Assembly (NCBI RefSeq): GCF_013868055.1
Contig: NZ_JACEOL010000034.1
Span: 1-58,030 of the forward strand
Length of the DNA stretch: 58,030 nucleotides
Direction: 5' to 3'
DNA from: Thermoactinomyces mirandus
GTDB taxonomy: Bacteria > Bacillota > Bacilli > Thermoactinomycetales > Thermoactinomycetaceae
Part shown: piece by piece, positions 26,150 through 34,606 of the stretch
Numbering within the stretch: the stretch's first letter is position 1
How the letters are laid out: each line of letters opens with the position of its first letter
Position numbers and translations under genes: made by a program
Notes under the pieces: model-generated
The model's input: the letters and a program-made list of their open reading frames with translations, nothing else
What the model was told of the DNA's origin: nothing
The model's database searches: none

Positions 26150-27115
26150 CTAGATCAGTTCATACCAATATTGCCCATTCGCAAATTGGCAGCCTGCTTC
26201 TTCATTCTGCCGTAAAAATTCGAGATGAGCCATTGTTTCAGACATAGCAAACCGTAAATTATGAATTGTCAAACCCTTTCCAAACAATTCCATGCAAACA
26301 TCATATGCCGTAACCCGCCGTTTTTCCTGAATGAAATTTTTGATTTTTCCCAATCTTTCATGATGATGTTTAAACAATTGTTCAATCCTTTCCTGATAAC
26401 AAGTGAACATGGGACCGTGCGACGGGAAAACGCACTCAACTGTCATATTTTTCATTTTGTTCAGAGTTTCCAGATAAACAGAAAGAGGATTTTGGTTACA
26501 ATTTGGCCACAGGCTGATATTGGGCGTAATCTTTGGCAACAGGAAATCTCCGCTGATCAGAATCTTTCGCTTCGGTTCATGGAAACACAGATGCCCGTCA
26601 GCATGACCCGGCGTGTGATAAATATCGTATTCATAATTCCCAAAGCGAATTTTTTGCCCCCCTTCCAAAAAAGCGGGCGTTGGATGGGGTTCAACCCAAT
26701 TGTGGAAACTTCGCAAATGCTCGGGAATCTGTACCGCCCATTCGGCGGGGAGGCCATGTCTGGAAAAATAGTTCGCCATCGTTTCAGGCATGTCGCTTTC
26801 CCTCGCGAAAAACATTTGTGCCTGTTCATAGTCTGTCCTTGACATGAAAACGGGTGCGCCGGTTTTTTCCTGCAGCAGGCCGGCAAGACCATAATGATCC
26901 GGGTGATAATGGGTAAGTACAATCTTTTCAACGTCTTGCCAAGACCATTCAAATTCTTCCTGTGCCTGTTCCCAGACAGTCAGATCAGCTTCGCAATGAA
27001 GGCCAGTATCAATAATGGTATATCCGGTCTCTCCCTTGATCAGATAAGCATTAATGATTTTTAAAGCAAATGGCAACGGCAACGGGACCGTAATGATGTC
27101 TTTCCACTGCTTCAT
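26150..27115 (-). CDS. metallo-beta-lactamase-fold hydrolase
   Basis: 321 residues with the zinc motif THYHPDH (H69, H71, D73, H74), then HTPGHADGH, SGDFLLP and a last His in FPSHGP. All metal ligands of the fold are present, so the protein should be an active hydrolase. A C-terminal helical domain resembles the extension of thiol-ester-type or glyoxalase-II-like members. The real substrate is unknown. It is close to the yutF gene in the same orientation and probably cotranscribed, with 17 bases between them. Confidence 0.85.
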   Translation of the reverse strand: MKQWKDIITVPLPLPFALKIINAYLIKGETGYTIIDTGLHCEADLTVWEQAQEEFEWSWQDVEKIVLTHYHPDHYGLAGLLQEKTGAPVFMSRTDYEQAQMFFARESDMPETMANYFSRHGLPAEWAVQIPEHLRSFHNWVEPHPTPAFLEGGQKIRFGNYEYDIYHTPGHADGHLCFHEPKRKILISGDFLLPKITPNISLWPNCNQNPLSVYLETLNKMKNMTVECVFPSHGPMFTCYQERIEQLFKHHHERLGKIKNFIQEKRRVTAYDVCMELFGKGLTIHNLRFAMSETMAHLEFLRQNEEAGCQFANGQYWYELI

Positions 27116-27132
27116 GATGTCCCCACCCCTTT

Positions 27133-27897
27133 TTATTTAATCCAGCTTGACAGATTGTAAACGGCATGCGTGGATTTGATGTCTGAACTTTTTGCCATCT
27201 GTGGTGTTGTAACCCCTGTGTAAACAAGTAGGGTATCCATCCCTCCCCGGATTCCCGCCAAAATGTCTGTTTGCAGATTATCTCCGACGACAAGCACCTC
27301 ATCTGGCGTCAACCCGATCTTTTTCAATGCGTAGTGCATCATAACGGGTTCGGGTTTCCCGATGAAAAAAGGTTCTGTTCCGGCAGCAGCAGCAATCGCA
27401 ACAGACAGCGACCCGCTGCCCGGCCATAAACCTTCTTCTGTCGGCAAAGCAAGATCTGCGTTGGTTCCAATCAGTTTTGCACCAGCCCGTATGGCCAGGC
27501 ATGCCTTTTTCATCTTTTCATATGTAAAGGAACGGTCTAGTCCGACTACGACTGCATCCGGGTTCTGATCGGTTATTGCAATGCCGGCATCTGAAATCGC
27601 CTGGAACAGGCCTTCCTCTCCCACTACATAAACAGACATCGGTGCTTCCTTTTCCTGCAGATAGCATGCAGTAGCCAGTGCTGTGGTAAATACCTGATCC
27701 GTTCTGGCCGGATAACCCATTCGCTGCAACTTGGCAGCCACCCACTCCGGAGAACGCGTCGAATTGTTGGTCAAATAAAGATATGGAATCTGAATCTTAT
27801 TTAACCACGCCACAAACTCCGGTGCTCCAGGAATGACTTCATCTCCGCGAAACAAGGTTCCGTCCAGATCTATAAAGTATCCTTTATATCGCTTCAT
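27133..27897 (-). CDS. yutF: HAD-family phosphatase, NagD/YutF type
   Basis: 254 residues with the HAD motif I FIDLDGTLFRG, motif II LTNNST, and the closing VVGDNLQTDILAG with acidic residues for Mg2+. This is the NagD-like subfamily of phosphatases (TIGR01457, B. subtilis YutF). The start is placed at 27897: the ATG overlaps the stop of the upstream methyltransferase gene as AAATGA. The four extra codons of the longer frame read back into that gene. The substrate is unknown; family members act on small phosphomonoesters. Confidence 0.88.
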   Translation of the reverse strand: MKRYKGYFIDLDGTLFRGDEVIPGAPEFVAWLNKIQIPYLYLTNNSTRSPEWVAAKLQRMGYPARTDQVFTTALATACYLQEKEAPMSVYVVGEEGLFQAISDAGIAITDQNPDAVVVGLDRSFTYEKMKKACLAIRAGAKLIGTNADLALPTEEGLWPGSGSLSVAIAAAAGTEPFFIGKPEPVMMHYALKKIGLTPDEVLVVGDNLQTDILAGIRGGMDTLLVYTGVTTPQMAKSSDIKSTHAVYNLSSWIK

Positions 27898-28625
27898 TTC
27901 TTCACACAACCCATAATGATTACTCGTTCTCCATCCGGATGGTATGGTTCCCCGGCAAAATTTGCATATATCTCTTTTGCTTGGAGAGAATATGTTTCCA
28001 ACATGCGGATCAAGTGATTCAAATCGTACATTTTGACACGTTCCTGATAAATCCGCTTGCCCTGTTCATCCTCGATCTCGATTGTTTTGCAAACAAAATC
28101 TCCCTCAATCCGGCGTTTTTCCTTGATCTGACTGCCATCCACTTCCCGTTCGCTTTCCGGGACAAGTTTTTTGATGACTGAATTTCGATTCAGAAAATCG
28201 ATTAAAAAACGCCCATCCGGTTTTAAGACACGGGCTATTTCAGAAAGAACCCGCTCATTGTCACGATCATCCCGGAAATATCCAAAAGAGGTAAACAAAT
28301 TTAACACAACATCAAAAGAACCATCCATTAAAGGAAGATTGCGCATGTCTGCCTGAATATATGGGATCGCTAAACCGTTTGACTTTTCAAGAGCTTTTTC
28401 CAGTAACACTTTGGACAAGTCAAGACCAACCACCCGATATCCCCGTCTGACCAGCGAAATGGTATGGCGCCCCATTCCGCAGCATAAATCCAAAATCAAA
28501 TCATTATCCTTCAGTGCCAGCCATCTGGCAACCTGTTCCACCTCCCTGGAGGCATCCTGCTGACTCCGGTGCTTGTATACTAGTAAGTAATCTTTTCCGA
28601 AACTTTCTTCATACCATTGCGGCAT
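27894..28625 (-). CDS. class I SAM-dependent methyltransferase
   Basis: 243 residues with SAM motif I LDLCCGMGRHT (about residues 46-56), an acidic GLDLSK and the FDVVLNLFTSFGY motif. The start at 28625 is chosen because AGGAGGG precedes this ATG; a longer frame begins ten codons earlier without one. The methyl acceptor is not known. It overlaps the yutF start by four bases and should be expressed with it. Confidence 0.83.
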   Translation of the reverse strand: MPQWYEESFGKDYLLVYKHRSQQDASREVEQVARWLALKDNDLILDLCCGMGRHTISLVRRGYRVVGLDLSKVLLEKALEKSNGLAIPYIQADMRNLPLMDGSFDVVLNLFTSFGYFRDDRDNERVLSEIARVLKPDGRFLIDFLNRNSVIKKLVPESEREVDGSQIKEKRRIEGDFVCKTIEIEDEQGKRIYQERVKMYDLNHLIRMLETYSLQAKEIYANFAGEPYHPDGERVIIMGCVKK

Positions 28626-28705
28626 GTTTTTCCCTCCTGCTGATAAAACAAACATACACTTTTCAATTGTACCATATCAAATGATGGTACGTATTCCTTT
28701 CAACA

Positions 28706-28730
28706 AGAAAACGACACGACCATCGTGTCG
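28706..28730 (-). terminator. terminator after the Fe-S-type regulator
   Basis: CGACACGA pairs with TCGTGTCG over a three-base loop. On the minus strand TTTTCTT follows. It is 18 bases beyond the regulator stop. Confidence 0.65.
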
Positions 28731-28747
28731 CCCCGTTGTCATATTTG

Positions 28748-29380
28748 TCAACCGTTTTCTTTTTCACGGATGATATAAACACAATTCTGCCCGTTATCCG
28801 TCTTGCATTCAATCCGCTCCACCTCAGCACCCAGCAACTCGCCAAACCAGTTCACTTCACATTTGCATGCCTGCCTGTATTCGCCTGCAACCATGGAAAT
28901 GGGACAATTGTATTCAATGAATTGAAAAGTGCCGTCTGCCTGCTTTTCCCATTTTACCATATATCCCCTCTTATCCTGCAAATCGGCAAGCAGCCTGATT
29001 TTTTCTTCCAGATTTTTGCCCTTGAATTTGGGCAGATGCCTGTTTAATATCCGTTGCGCCCGGTTTCTGAACACTTCCTCAATGATTTCCGGACCATGAT
29101 TCTTTTCCAGATCGGATAAAATTTCCATCGTAAAATCGGCATACTGTTTTGGAAAAAATTGCTCCGATTTTTCGGTGAGAAAATACTGGTTTGTCGGTCT
29201 TCCCATAGATTGCCGCAACAGTCTGGATTCGATGAGCCTGTCCCGTTCCAGTGTATTGATATGCCTGCGGACAGCCATTTCCGTAACGCCCAAACGCTCA
29301 GCTATTTCACTAACTGTCAGCGCACCTTCCGTCTTTAACATCATCATGATCTGCTTTCGCGTTGAGCCCGTATCTTTCAT
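28748..29380 (-). CDS. SufR-like winged-helix regulator with Cys cluster
   Basis: About 210 residues. The N-terminal HTH reads TVSEIAERLGVTEMAVRRHINTLERD. The C-terminal domain has four spaced cysteines in CPISMVAGEYRQACKCE and a later NGQNC, the pattern of SufR-type regulators that hold an iron-sulfur cluster and control Fe-S assembly genes. The start at 29380 follows GGAAGGA; a longer frame adds 14 residues from 29422, where the site is weaker. It is monocistronic or followed only by a terminator. Its targets are unknown. Confidence 0.75.
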   Translation of the reverse strand: MKDTGSTRKQIMMMLKTEGALTVSEIAERLGVTEMAVRRHINTLERDRLIESRLLRQSMGRPTNQYFLTEKSEQFFPKQYADFTMEILSDLEKNHGPEIIEEVFRNRAQRILNRHLPKFKGKNLEEKIRLLADLQDKRGYMVKWEKQADGTFQFIEYNCPISMVAGEYRQACKCEVNWFGELLGAEVERIECKTDNGQNCVYIIREKENG

Positions 29381-29443
29381 CCTGTCCTTCCACCGTCCCT
29401 CCTGCTTTGCAATCAAATCCATTACCTTATTTATACCCTTTTT

Positions 29444-29875
29444 CTACAGAATCTTCTCTCCCAGTTCTTTTTTCAGATAGTCCCGCACCTGGCTCTGAAA
29501 CCTTTCATAAAGATCCCGGTCAGTCAAATAAGAACAGATTTCCTCCCAATCCACTTCGGTATAATATCGAATTAACCGTTCCCGCAAACGGACATGCTTT
29601 TTCAGACGTTCCCCTGTACTTTCATCGATTACGCGTTCATCCATCAGAATATCGACAATATCGAGATATCCTCCCGGATCCCTCATGATAAAGCCGTCAA
29701 TCATGACAGTGCCGACATCGATCATGCATTCCACCGCAAGATGCAGTGCTCTTTCCAGGGAAAAGCGTACTTCCAGGCCAGATGATTTCCCCTCCAGCTT
29801 TTTCAGGACTTCGGCACATTGTTCCAAATGATGCAGCTGTTTCTGAATACGTTTGACATCAACATCATAAACCAT
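29444..29875 (-). CDS. yutE: YutE/HepT-like DUF86 protein, HEPN motif altered
   Basis: 143 helical residues of the DUF86 family, B. subtilis YutE. HepT toxins of this family use an R-x4-6-H motif for RNA cleavage. Here the corresponding stretch is RLRERLIRYYTEVD, with R98 and, at the His position, R103. The His is missing, so RNase activity is doubtful. No MntA-type nucleotidyltransferase partner is adjacent, unlike real HepT systems. It is in the conserved yut block, which argues for a house-keeping role rather than a mobile toxin. Confidence 0.8.
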   Translation of the reverse strand: MVYDVDVKRIQKQLHHLEQCAEVLKKLEGKSSGLEVRFSLERALHLAVECMIDVGTVMIDGFIMRDPGGYLDIVDILMDERVIDESTGERLKKHVRLRERLIRYYTEVDWEEICSYLTDRDLYERFQSQVRDYLKKELGEKIL

Positions 29876-30049
29876 GATTTTCTTCCCTTCCTGTGTCTAT
29901 ACTTTTCCAAAGCAAATTTTCGGCATGCATCCTTACAATAAAAAATTATAAGCGAGAAAATCAGGAAAGAAAATGTTTCTCAAGAATAAATCAAATTCAT
30001 CCAACAAAGATTAATCATAAATGAATTTGTTACAAGGAGGCGGAAGCAT

Positions 30050-30295
30050 ATGCAAATCTCCAGTAAAGATCTTTCCTACCTGACCGATGAGATGTCATGG
30101 GAATTGCTTGCAATGAAAAAATGTTACCATTTCGCCAATGAGTGTCAAGATCCGTCTGTCAGCCAACTGATTAACCGGATTGGGCAAATGCACCAGAGAC
30201 ATTATGAAATGTTGCTCAATCATCTGCAGCCAGCAACAGGATCTGCCCCCACTCCCGGCATGAACGTCACCGGAAATCAATCGATACAACAATAA
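30050..30295 (+). CDS. small spore coat-associated protein
   Basis: 81 residues starting MQISSKDLSYLTDEMSWELL, with an AAGGAGG site upstream. The helical first part (KKCYHFANECQDPSVSQLI and GQMHQRHYEMLLNHL) looks like the N-terminal half of CotF-type coat proteins. The tail is Pro- and Gln-rich. It is 15 bases before the CotF-like gene, so both should be made together in the mother cell. Together they appear as a split version of one longer coat protein. Confidence 0.65.
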   Translation: MQISSKDLSYLTDEMSWELLAMKKCYHFANECQDPSVSQLINRIGQMHQRHYEMLLNHLQPATGSAPTPGMNVTGNQSIQQ

Positions 30296-30310
30296 GGAGG
30301 AGAAGAAGAA

Positions 30311-30646
30311 ATGCAACAGTCTTCCAATCAAATGGGGCCTCAGCAAGCAACAAGCCTGCCGCAGGTAAAAGGACCGCACTTAAACGATCGTGACCGGATT
30401 AACGATATTCTGGCAACACAAAAGTACTTGTCAAACGGTTACAACGTCGCAACTTATGAAGCCAGCACTGACGAATTGTACCAATTGCAGTTGCAATGCC
30501 TGAATGAGGTCCATCAGGCAAGCCGCGAACTGTTCCTGCTCATGAACCAAAAGGGATGGTACAAGCTGGAAGCTGCAGATCAAAACAAAATCAGCCAGAA
30601 ATCGCAGCAATTCAGCAACTATCGTACCCAGTTCCCTTACTCCTGA
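30311..30646 (+). CDS. CotF-like spore coat protein
   Basis: 111 residues with the Coat F domain pattern: LNDRDRINDILATQKYLSNGYNVATYEAS, then CLNEVHQASRELFLLMNQKGWY. The first 20 residues are Gln-rich. An AGGAGG site lies just before the ATG. A clear terminator follows. The family is deposited in the spore coat; the exact position in the coat is unknown. Confidence 0.82.
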   Translation: MQQSSNQMGPQQATSLPQVKGPHLNDRDRINDILATQKYLSNGYNVATYEASTDELYQLQLQCLNEVHQASRELFLLMNQKGWYKLEAADQNKISQKSQQFSNYRTQFPYS

Positions 30647-30653
30647 CCCAATA

Positions 30654-30687
30654 CCTCTTTCGCTGTCGGGAGCGAAAGAGGTTTTTT
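30654..30687 (+). terminator. terminator of the coat protein operon
   Basis: CCTCTTTCGC pairs perfectly with GCGAAAGAGG over an eight-base loop, then six T. Confidence 0.92.
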
Positions 30688-30805
30688 CTGTCCGTTAACC
30701 AGAAATTTTGTCAGCTAATGACTTCCTTTGTCATGGAGAAGGAATTTATTTGTAAGCCTCGAAAATGTTAACCAATATTTACTAAATAAGGGAGGATTAT
30801 GTTTT

Positions 30806-31423
30806 ATGACAGAAGCCGTTCAAATGACGACCAAAGAAGCAGCCGAACAATTGCAGGTGCATGCCCGCACCATTCGCAAATGGATTGATACATTTGAAGA
30901 ATATATTCAGCCTGATATAAATGAACGGGGACATTATATCCTGTCAGAAGAAAGTTTTCGCCGCCTGGCCAATATTAAAAGAAGGCTTCAGGAACCGCAC
31001 AGCTCCATGAAACAGGTCAGGGAAAATTTGATTAAAGAAGGAAAAATCAGAAATGCTCCTTGGACACCTTCCCGGGAATTTATTGAGGAAACTGAAAAAA
31101 ACTTGCAGGAAATGATAAATATGATGGATGGAATGACCGACTTATTGGAGGAAATGGCGACACGGGTGGATCATGTCGAAAAACATATAATGGGCTTGTT
31201 CAATACAATGGATGAGCTTCAGCATAAATTACTGTCAGTCAGGTATGAATCGGCTTCTTCCAATGAAGTGCATCAAATGTTTGATGAAATTCGCAAAAAA
31301 CAGGACCAGTTGCGCATGGAACTGAGGAATGTAACTTTTACGCAACGCCTTACCGCTGCCACCAATGAACAAAGCCTGCTTCCAAGGCGACAGAAAAAAG
31401 CCCGGTTTTTCGGCCTGCTTTAG
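30806..31423 (+). CDS. racA: RacA-like MerR-type DNA-binding coiled-coil protein
   Basis: 205 residues. The N-terminal HTH (TTKEAAEQLQVHARTIRKWI) is of the MerR kind; residues of about 105-175 form a coiled coil (LEEMATRVDHVEKHIMGLF and DEIRKKQDQLRMEL), and the tail is basic. RacA anchors the chromosome origin to the cell pole during sporulation, and this order of domains and the sporulation context fit. GGGAGGA is nine bases before the chosen ATG. Sequence conservation is low in RacA, so a general DNA-binding coiled-coil protein is the alternative. Confidence 0.6.
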   Translation: MTEAVQMTTKEAAEQLQVHARTIRKWIDTFEEYIQPDINERGHYILSEESFRRLANIKRRLQEPHSSMKQVRENLIKEGKIRNAPWTPSREFIEETEKNLQEMINMMDGMTDLLEEMATRVDHVEKHIMGLFNTMDELQHKLLSVRYESASSNEVHQMFDEIRKKQDQLRMELRNVTFTQRLTAATNEQSLLPRRQKKARFFGLL

Positions 31424-31582
31424 ACAGTCTTTTCTGACATTTGCGGGTTTGGCTTTCTGCCACCGATCCCGTCAATTATTAAAACCGGGAAAATTCAGAT
31501 TCATTGGCTGATCTGTTTCGCCGACGCATAACTTTTCGCCGATTTTCACACGTTAAGTTAAAACCAGAGGGAGGAAGCCAAC

Positions 31583-31830
31583 ATGAACAAGAAATACCGG
31601 GATCTGAAAACAGTGGAATCATACAGAAATGAAATGATTCCGGAAGAATTTCCGGACGGGTCCTACGGTGCATCCACCAGCCAAAAACCGGGAAAATCAT
31701 CGCCCTGGCGACCCAGCATGCTTCCCCCCGTTTTACATACGAAATGCGTGGATTTCATGAGGGAATGAAACGGCAATTTCCGGGAAGCCATCCGACTCAC
31801 GACGAACCCGGTGATGAAACGAAATCCTAG
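31583..31830 (+). pseudogene. small conserved cytosolic protein, frameshifted
   Basis: The first frame (MNKKYRDLKTVESYRNE to GKSSPW) and, from about 31705, the next frame (TQHASPRFTYEMRGFHEGM then RQFPGSHPTHDEP) together give about 82 residues. I remember this pattern, ending in PG-HPTHDEP, from a family of small Bacillales proteins of unknown role. GAGGGAGG precedes the ATG. One base must be added or lost around 31700-31710 to restore it. Confidence 0.6.
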
Positions 31831-31897
31831 ACTTCTTTTGGAAAGGAAAACATCCCTTGCGTCGGAAATCACTATCTCCGGCTTGAAAAAGCTGACA

Positions 31898-31932
31898 CAA
31901 CCCATCATGTTTAATTACGATGGGTTGTTTTT
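31898..31932. terminator. bidirectional terminator
   Basis: CAACCCATC pairs with GATGGGTTG over a 12-base loop; five T follow on the plus strand. It overlaps the last codons of the convergent yutD gene. Confidence 0.75.
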
Positions 31933-32210
31933 GAGTTTACCCGTTTTAAAATAAAGTAAGCGCATCCAAAATTGCAAAATTCGTTTAGATATTCCTGCAG
32001 ATAACTGATTTTTGTCTCCCTCTTGGCGCGGGCGCGATAATCGGCGAAAAAGCCCTTTAGTCTCAGCTGGCCATATCCCCAATCACCCACAATATAATCA
32101 TATTTCTCCAGAATTTCACTAAACCGGCGTTTACACGCCTCAGGGTTCCAGCCATTTCGATAATCGGTTATCAGTTCATATTCCTGACCATGTATATAAA
32201 TTCGCTCCAT
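31911..32210 (-). CDS. yutD: YutD-family protein
   Basis: 99 residues with the YutD core pattern YRNGWNPEACKRRFSEIL, then KYDYIVGDWGYGQLRLKGF and EYLNEFCNFGCAYFILKR. It is a conserved protein of unknown function in Bacillales, usually located next to lipA as here. The last codons lie inside the terminator stem. AGGTAGG precedes the ATG. Confidence 0.88.
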   Translation of the reverse strand: MERIYIHGQEYELITDYRNGWNPEACKRRFSEILEKYDYIVGDWGYGQLRLKGFFADYRARAKRETKISYLQEYLNEFCNFGCAYFILKRVNSKTTHRN

Positions 32211-32360
32211 AAACGACCTACCTTTTCTAAAACAAGTCTACATCTATATGTTACCATAACCAACCCCTTTTGTTCCTCCATCCTTTTCCGGGAAAATTTT
32301 ACCCCTGTAAAGAAATGACATATGGGGCAGGTTATAAGCAAGGAGGTGCCATGTACAATA

Positions 32361-33041
32361 ATGGTAAAGAACTGGTTCATACTGCTGCTTTCCAGCTTTC
32401 TCATTTTCTCGGTTTCCGGATGCGCCCCGAATCATAATGATGACGGGGCGCAGGGAATGGAAAATCAGGGAAATCAGGAACCCCTCTACCGTGAACAAAA
32501 TAATGACACGCGATTTGGAACGGTACAAAATGATATGATCAACGGCGATGAAGCAGCCAGAGGCGGCGGCCAGAATGAAATCGGGTATTTTAAATACATT
32601 CCTGAAAACTATACCAACAAAAACGGAGCCAATCCGGGAAACAATGTTTTTATTGACCGGTCTTTGCTGGCAAGGCAAATCGCGCAAATGGTTACTGTTT
32701 TGCCCAATGTGAAAGATGGCACGGCACTTGTAACCGATGACCACGTATTTATCGGAATCACGACCAAAAATGGCAAAATTGACAGGAAGACCGCCAGGGA
32801 AGCCAAACGGACAGCGGAAAGCCTGACCCCCCGTTATTTCAAGGTTTACGTGACAAGCGACAAAAAACTGAATGACGAGATCAAAAGCGTTGGAATGCGT
32901 ATGACGACCAACAAGGATATCGAAGGAGTCCGGGGAGATCTGGAAGATTTATTGCGAAAAATGGGTGATGACACGCCACCGGACGTCAACGGGCAAATTG
33001 AACCCAACACGCGGCGGGAAATCAATCCCCAGGAAAAATAA
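32361..33041 (+). CDS. YhcN/YlaJ-type sporulation lipoprotein
   Basis: 226 residues with a lipoprotein signal and the lipobox VSGC about residue 21, then a low-complexity acidic and Asn-rich linker (NHNDDGAQGMENQGNQ). The C-terminal half (AQMVTVLPNVKDGTALVTDDH, TDKKLNDEI-like VTSDKKLNDEIKS) matches the sporulation lipoprotein family of YhcN and YlaJ. Such proteins sit on the inner forespore membrane and affect germination. The start at 32361 is used with AAGGAGG about 14 bases upstream. An ATG at 32351 is out of frame. Confidence 0.82.
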   Translation: MVKNWFILLLSSFLIFSVSGCAPNHNDDGAQGMENQGNQEPLYREQNNDTRFGTVQNDMINGDEAARGGGQNEIGYFKYIPENYTNKNGANPGNNVFIDRSLLARQIAQMVTVLPNVKDGTALVTDDHVFIGITTKNGKIDRKTAREAKRTAESLTPRYFKVYVTSDKKLNDEIKSVGMRMTTNKDIEGVRGDLEDLLRKMGDDTPPDVNGQIEPNTRREINPQEK

Positions 33042-33046
33042 TACAG

Positions 33047-33077
33047 CAGTGTCCGATTTTCGCAGGACACTGCTTTT
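33047..33077 (+). terminator. terminator of the sporulation lipoprotein gene
   Basis: CAGTGTCC pairs with GGACACTG over a ten-base loop, followed by CTTTT. Confidence 0.75.
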
Positions 33078-33191
33078 CAATCTGTCAGCGCTTCCACCCA
33101 CATATCCATCTTATAGAAACGATATGAAAAAGGCTGCCAAGGGTCAGACAGCGGACGGGATGAGCCCACCTCTGACATGGACCGGCAGGCA

Positions 33192-33404
33192 CTATATTTT
33201 ATCGGAATCTTCTTCCCAGACTTCGTCCAGGTTATACCCAAAATAATCCGCCAGCATGGCCATGATTTCATATTTAGCATCTTCTGAAAGCTCACCTTTG
33301 CAGGATGGGGGCCCCGGCAAAAAGAGTCTGAAAAAGTGCTGAAGCAGGATCCCGGCAAAAGGACACTGCTTCAACAACAGAATAACTGGATGTATCTGCT
33401 TTTG
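33192..33404 (-). CDS. small hypothetical protein downstream of lipA
   Basis: 70 residues if begun at the ATG at 33404. The C-terminal part (GELSEDAKYEIMAMLADYFGYNLDEVWEE) reads like real amphipathic, acidic protein; the N-terminal half is hydrophobic. The ribosome-binding site is poor, and a longer frame starts within the lipA terminator stem, so the start is unsure. I do not recognise a family. Confidence 0.35.
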   Translation of the reverse strand, partial: QKQIHPVILLLKQCPFAGILLQHFFRLFLPGPPSCKGELSEDAKYEIMAMLADYFGYNLDEVWEEDSDKI

Positions 33405-33417
33405 CATTTCTGGTTTT

Positions 33418-33442
33418 GAACAGTCTCCTTCAGGAGACACTG
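33418..33442 (-). terminator. hairpin after lipA
   Basis: On the minus strand CAGTGTCTCC pairs with GGAGACTG over TGAA, immediately after the lipA stop. The T run is short. It may only partly stop transcription into the small gene beyond. Confidence 0.5.
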
Positions 33443-33443
33443 T

Positions 33444-34349
33444 TTATTGTGCCTTTTTTTCCGACTTGCTTTGGGCAGATTGCACCTGTTCAAGCGCATG
33501 ATAGGAGCTTCGAACCAACGGGCCTGATTCTACATGGGAGAAGCCCATGTTCAATCCGATTTCTTTCCATTTGGCAAACTCTTCCGGCGTATAATAACAT
33601 TCCAGTTTCAAGTGTTTTTTTGTGGGTTGCAAATATTGTCCAATCGTTACAATATTTACCTGATGATCATACAGATCCTGCATCGCTTCCACCACTTCAT
33701 CAAATGTTTCTCCCACTCCGACCATGATACTGGACTTTGTGGGAATATCCGGTTGCATTTCCTTGGCCTTTTGCAACAATTGCAGGGAACGGTCGTATTT
33801 TGCCTTGGAACGGACCCGGTCAGACCGGCGGCGAACAGTTTCAATATTGTGATTTAAGATGTCCGGCCTTGCATCCATGACAACCTTCAGAGCATCCCAG
33901 TCTCCCTGAAAATCAGGGATCAGCACTTCAACACTGGTCATTGGGTTCCGTTTGCGGATCGCTTTGATGGTGACGGCAAATACTGAGGCACCCCCGTCTT
34001 TCAAGTCGTCCCGCGCTACTGATGTGACCACGGCATGTTTCAGTTCCATCTGCCGGGCAGCTTCAGCCACCCGTTCCGGTTCCGCCAGATCCGGTTCCGT
34101 CGGCATTCCGGTTTTTACTGCACAGAAGCGGCATGCCCTGGTGCATATATCGCCTAAAATCATAAAAGTGGCCGTCCGATTGGCCCAGCATTCATATATA
34201 TTGGGACAACGCGCTTCTTCGCAAACCGTATGCAAGGTTTTCCCGCGTATCATTTTCCTGATCTCCGAAAAATTTTCACTGGCGGTTAAACGAACTTTCA
34301 GCCAATCCGGTTTTCGTTGCTGCGCTGTTGATTTATTTTTACTTGCCAC
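33444..34349 (-). CDS. lipA: lipoyl synthase
   Basis: A radical SAM enzyme that inserts two sulfur atoms into octanoyl groups on lipoyl domains. 301 residues with the auxiliary cluster motif [12 protein letters not shown] and the radical SAM motif CTRACRFC. The DHNIET-like region NHNIETVRR and the closing [10 protein letters not shown] are also typical. The start is GTG at 34349, after GGGGGGATCTTT; an in-frame TTG eight codons before has no such site. In B. subtilis lipA (yutB) also lies beside yutD. Confidence 0.95.
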   Translation of the reverse strand: MASKNKSTAQQRKPDWLKVRLTASENFSEIRKMIRGKTLHTVCEEARCPNIYECWANRTATFMILGDICTRACRFCAVKTGMPTEPDLAEPERVAEAARQMELKHAVVTSVARDDLKDGGASVFAVTIKAIRKRNPMTSVEVLIPDFQGDWDALKVVMDARPDILNHNIETVRRRSDRVRSKAKYDRSLQLLQKAKEMQPDIPTKSSIMVGVGETFDEVVEAMQDLYDHQVNIVTIGQYLQPTKKHLKLECYYTPEEFAKWKEIGLNMGFSHVESGPLVRSSYHALEQVQSAQSKSEKKAQ

Positions 34350-34525
34350 AAAGATCCCCCCATCATCAATCAAAAGCTGGTATCGCTTTCCATCTGATCA
34401 TTTTATACAGACTTCTCATTCAAAAAAGAGTTCCGTACTAATCGTTCCCGGTTTTCATTACCCCTATATTAACACAAAGGCAAAAAAACTACCTTACCTC
34501 TTTCCTGGACCAAAAAATGATAAGC

Positions 34526-34574
34526 AAAAACCAGCTTTGTCCATAAAATATTCATGGACAAAGCTGGTTTTTTC
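34526..34574 (-). terminator. terminator of the siderophore permease operon
   Basis: A perfect stem of about 19 pairs (AAAAACCAGCTTTGTCCAT and its complement) with a nine-base loop; on the minus strand five T follow. It is 33 bases past the permease stop and could also work for the plus strand. Confidence 0.92.
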
Positions 34575-34606
34575 AATAAATAACCCTTATTTTTTACAGA
34601 AAAATG

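Noticed and set aside
32351..32446. ATG right after AAGGAGGTG before the sporulation lipoprotein
   Set aside because: The frame is only 31 codons and out of frame with the lipoprotein; the next ATG ten bases on gives the lipoprotein signal.
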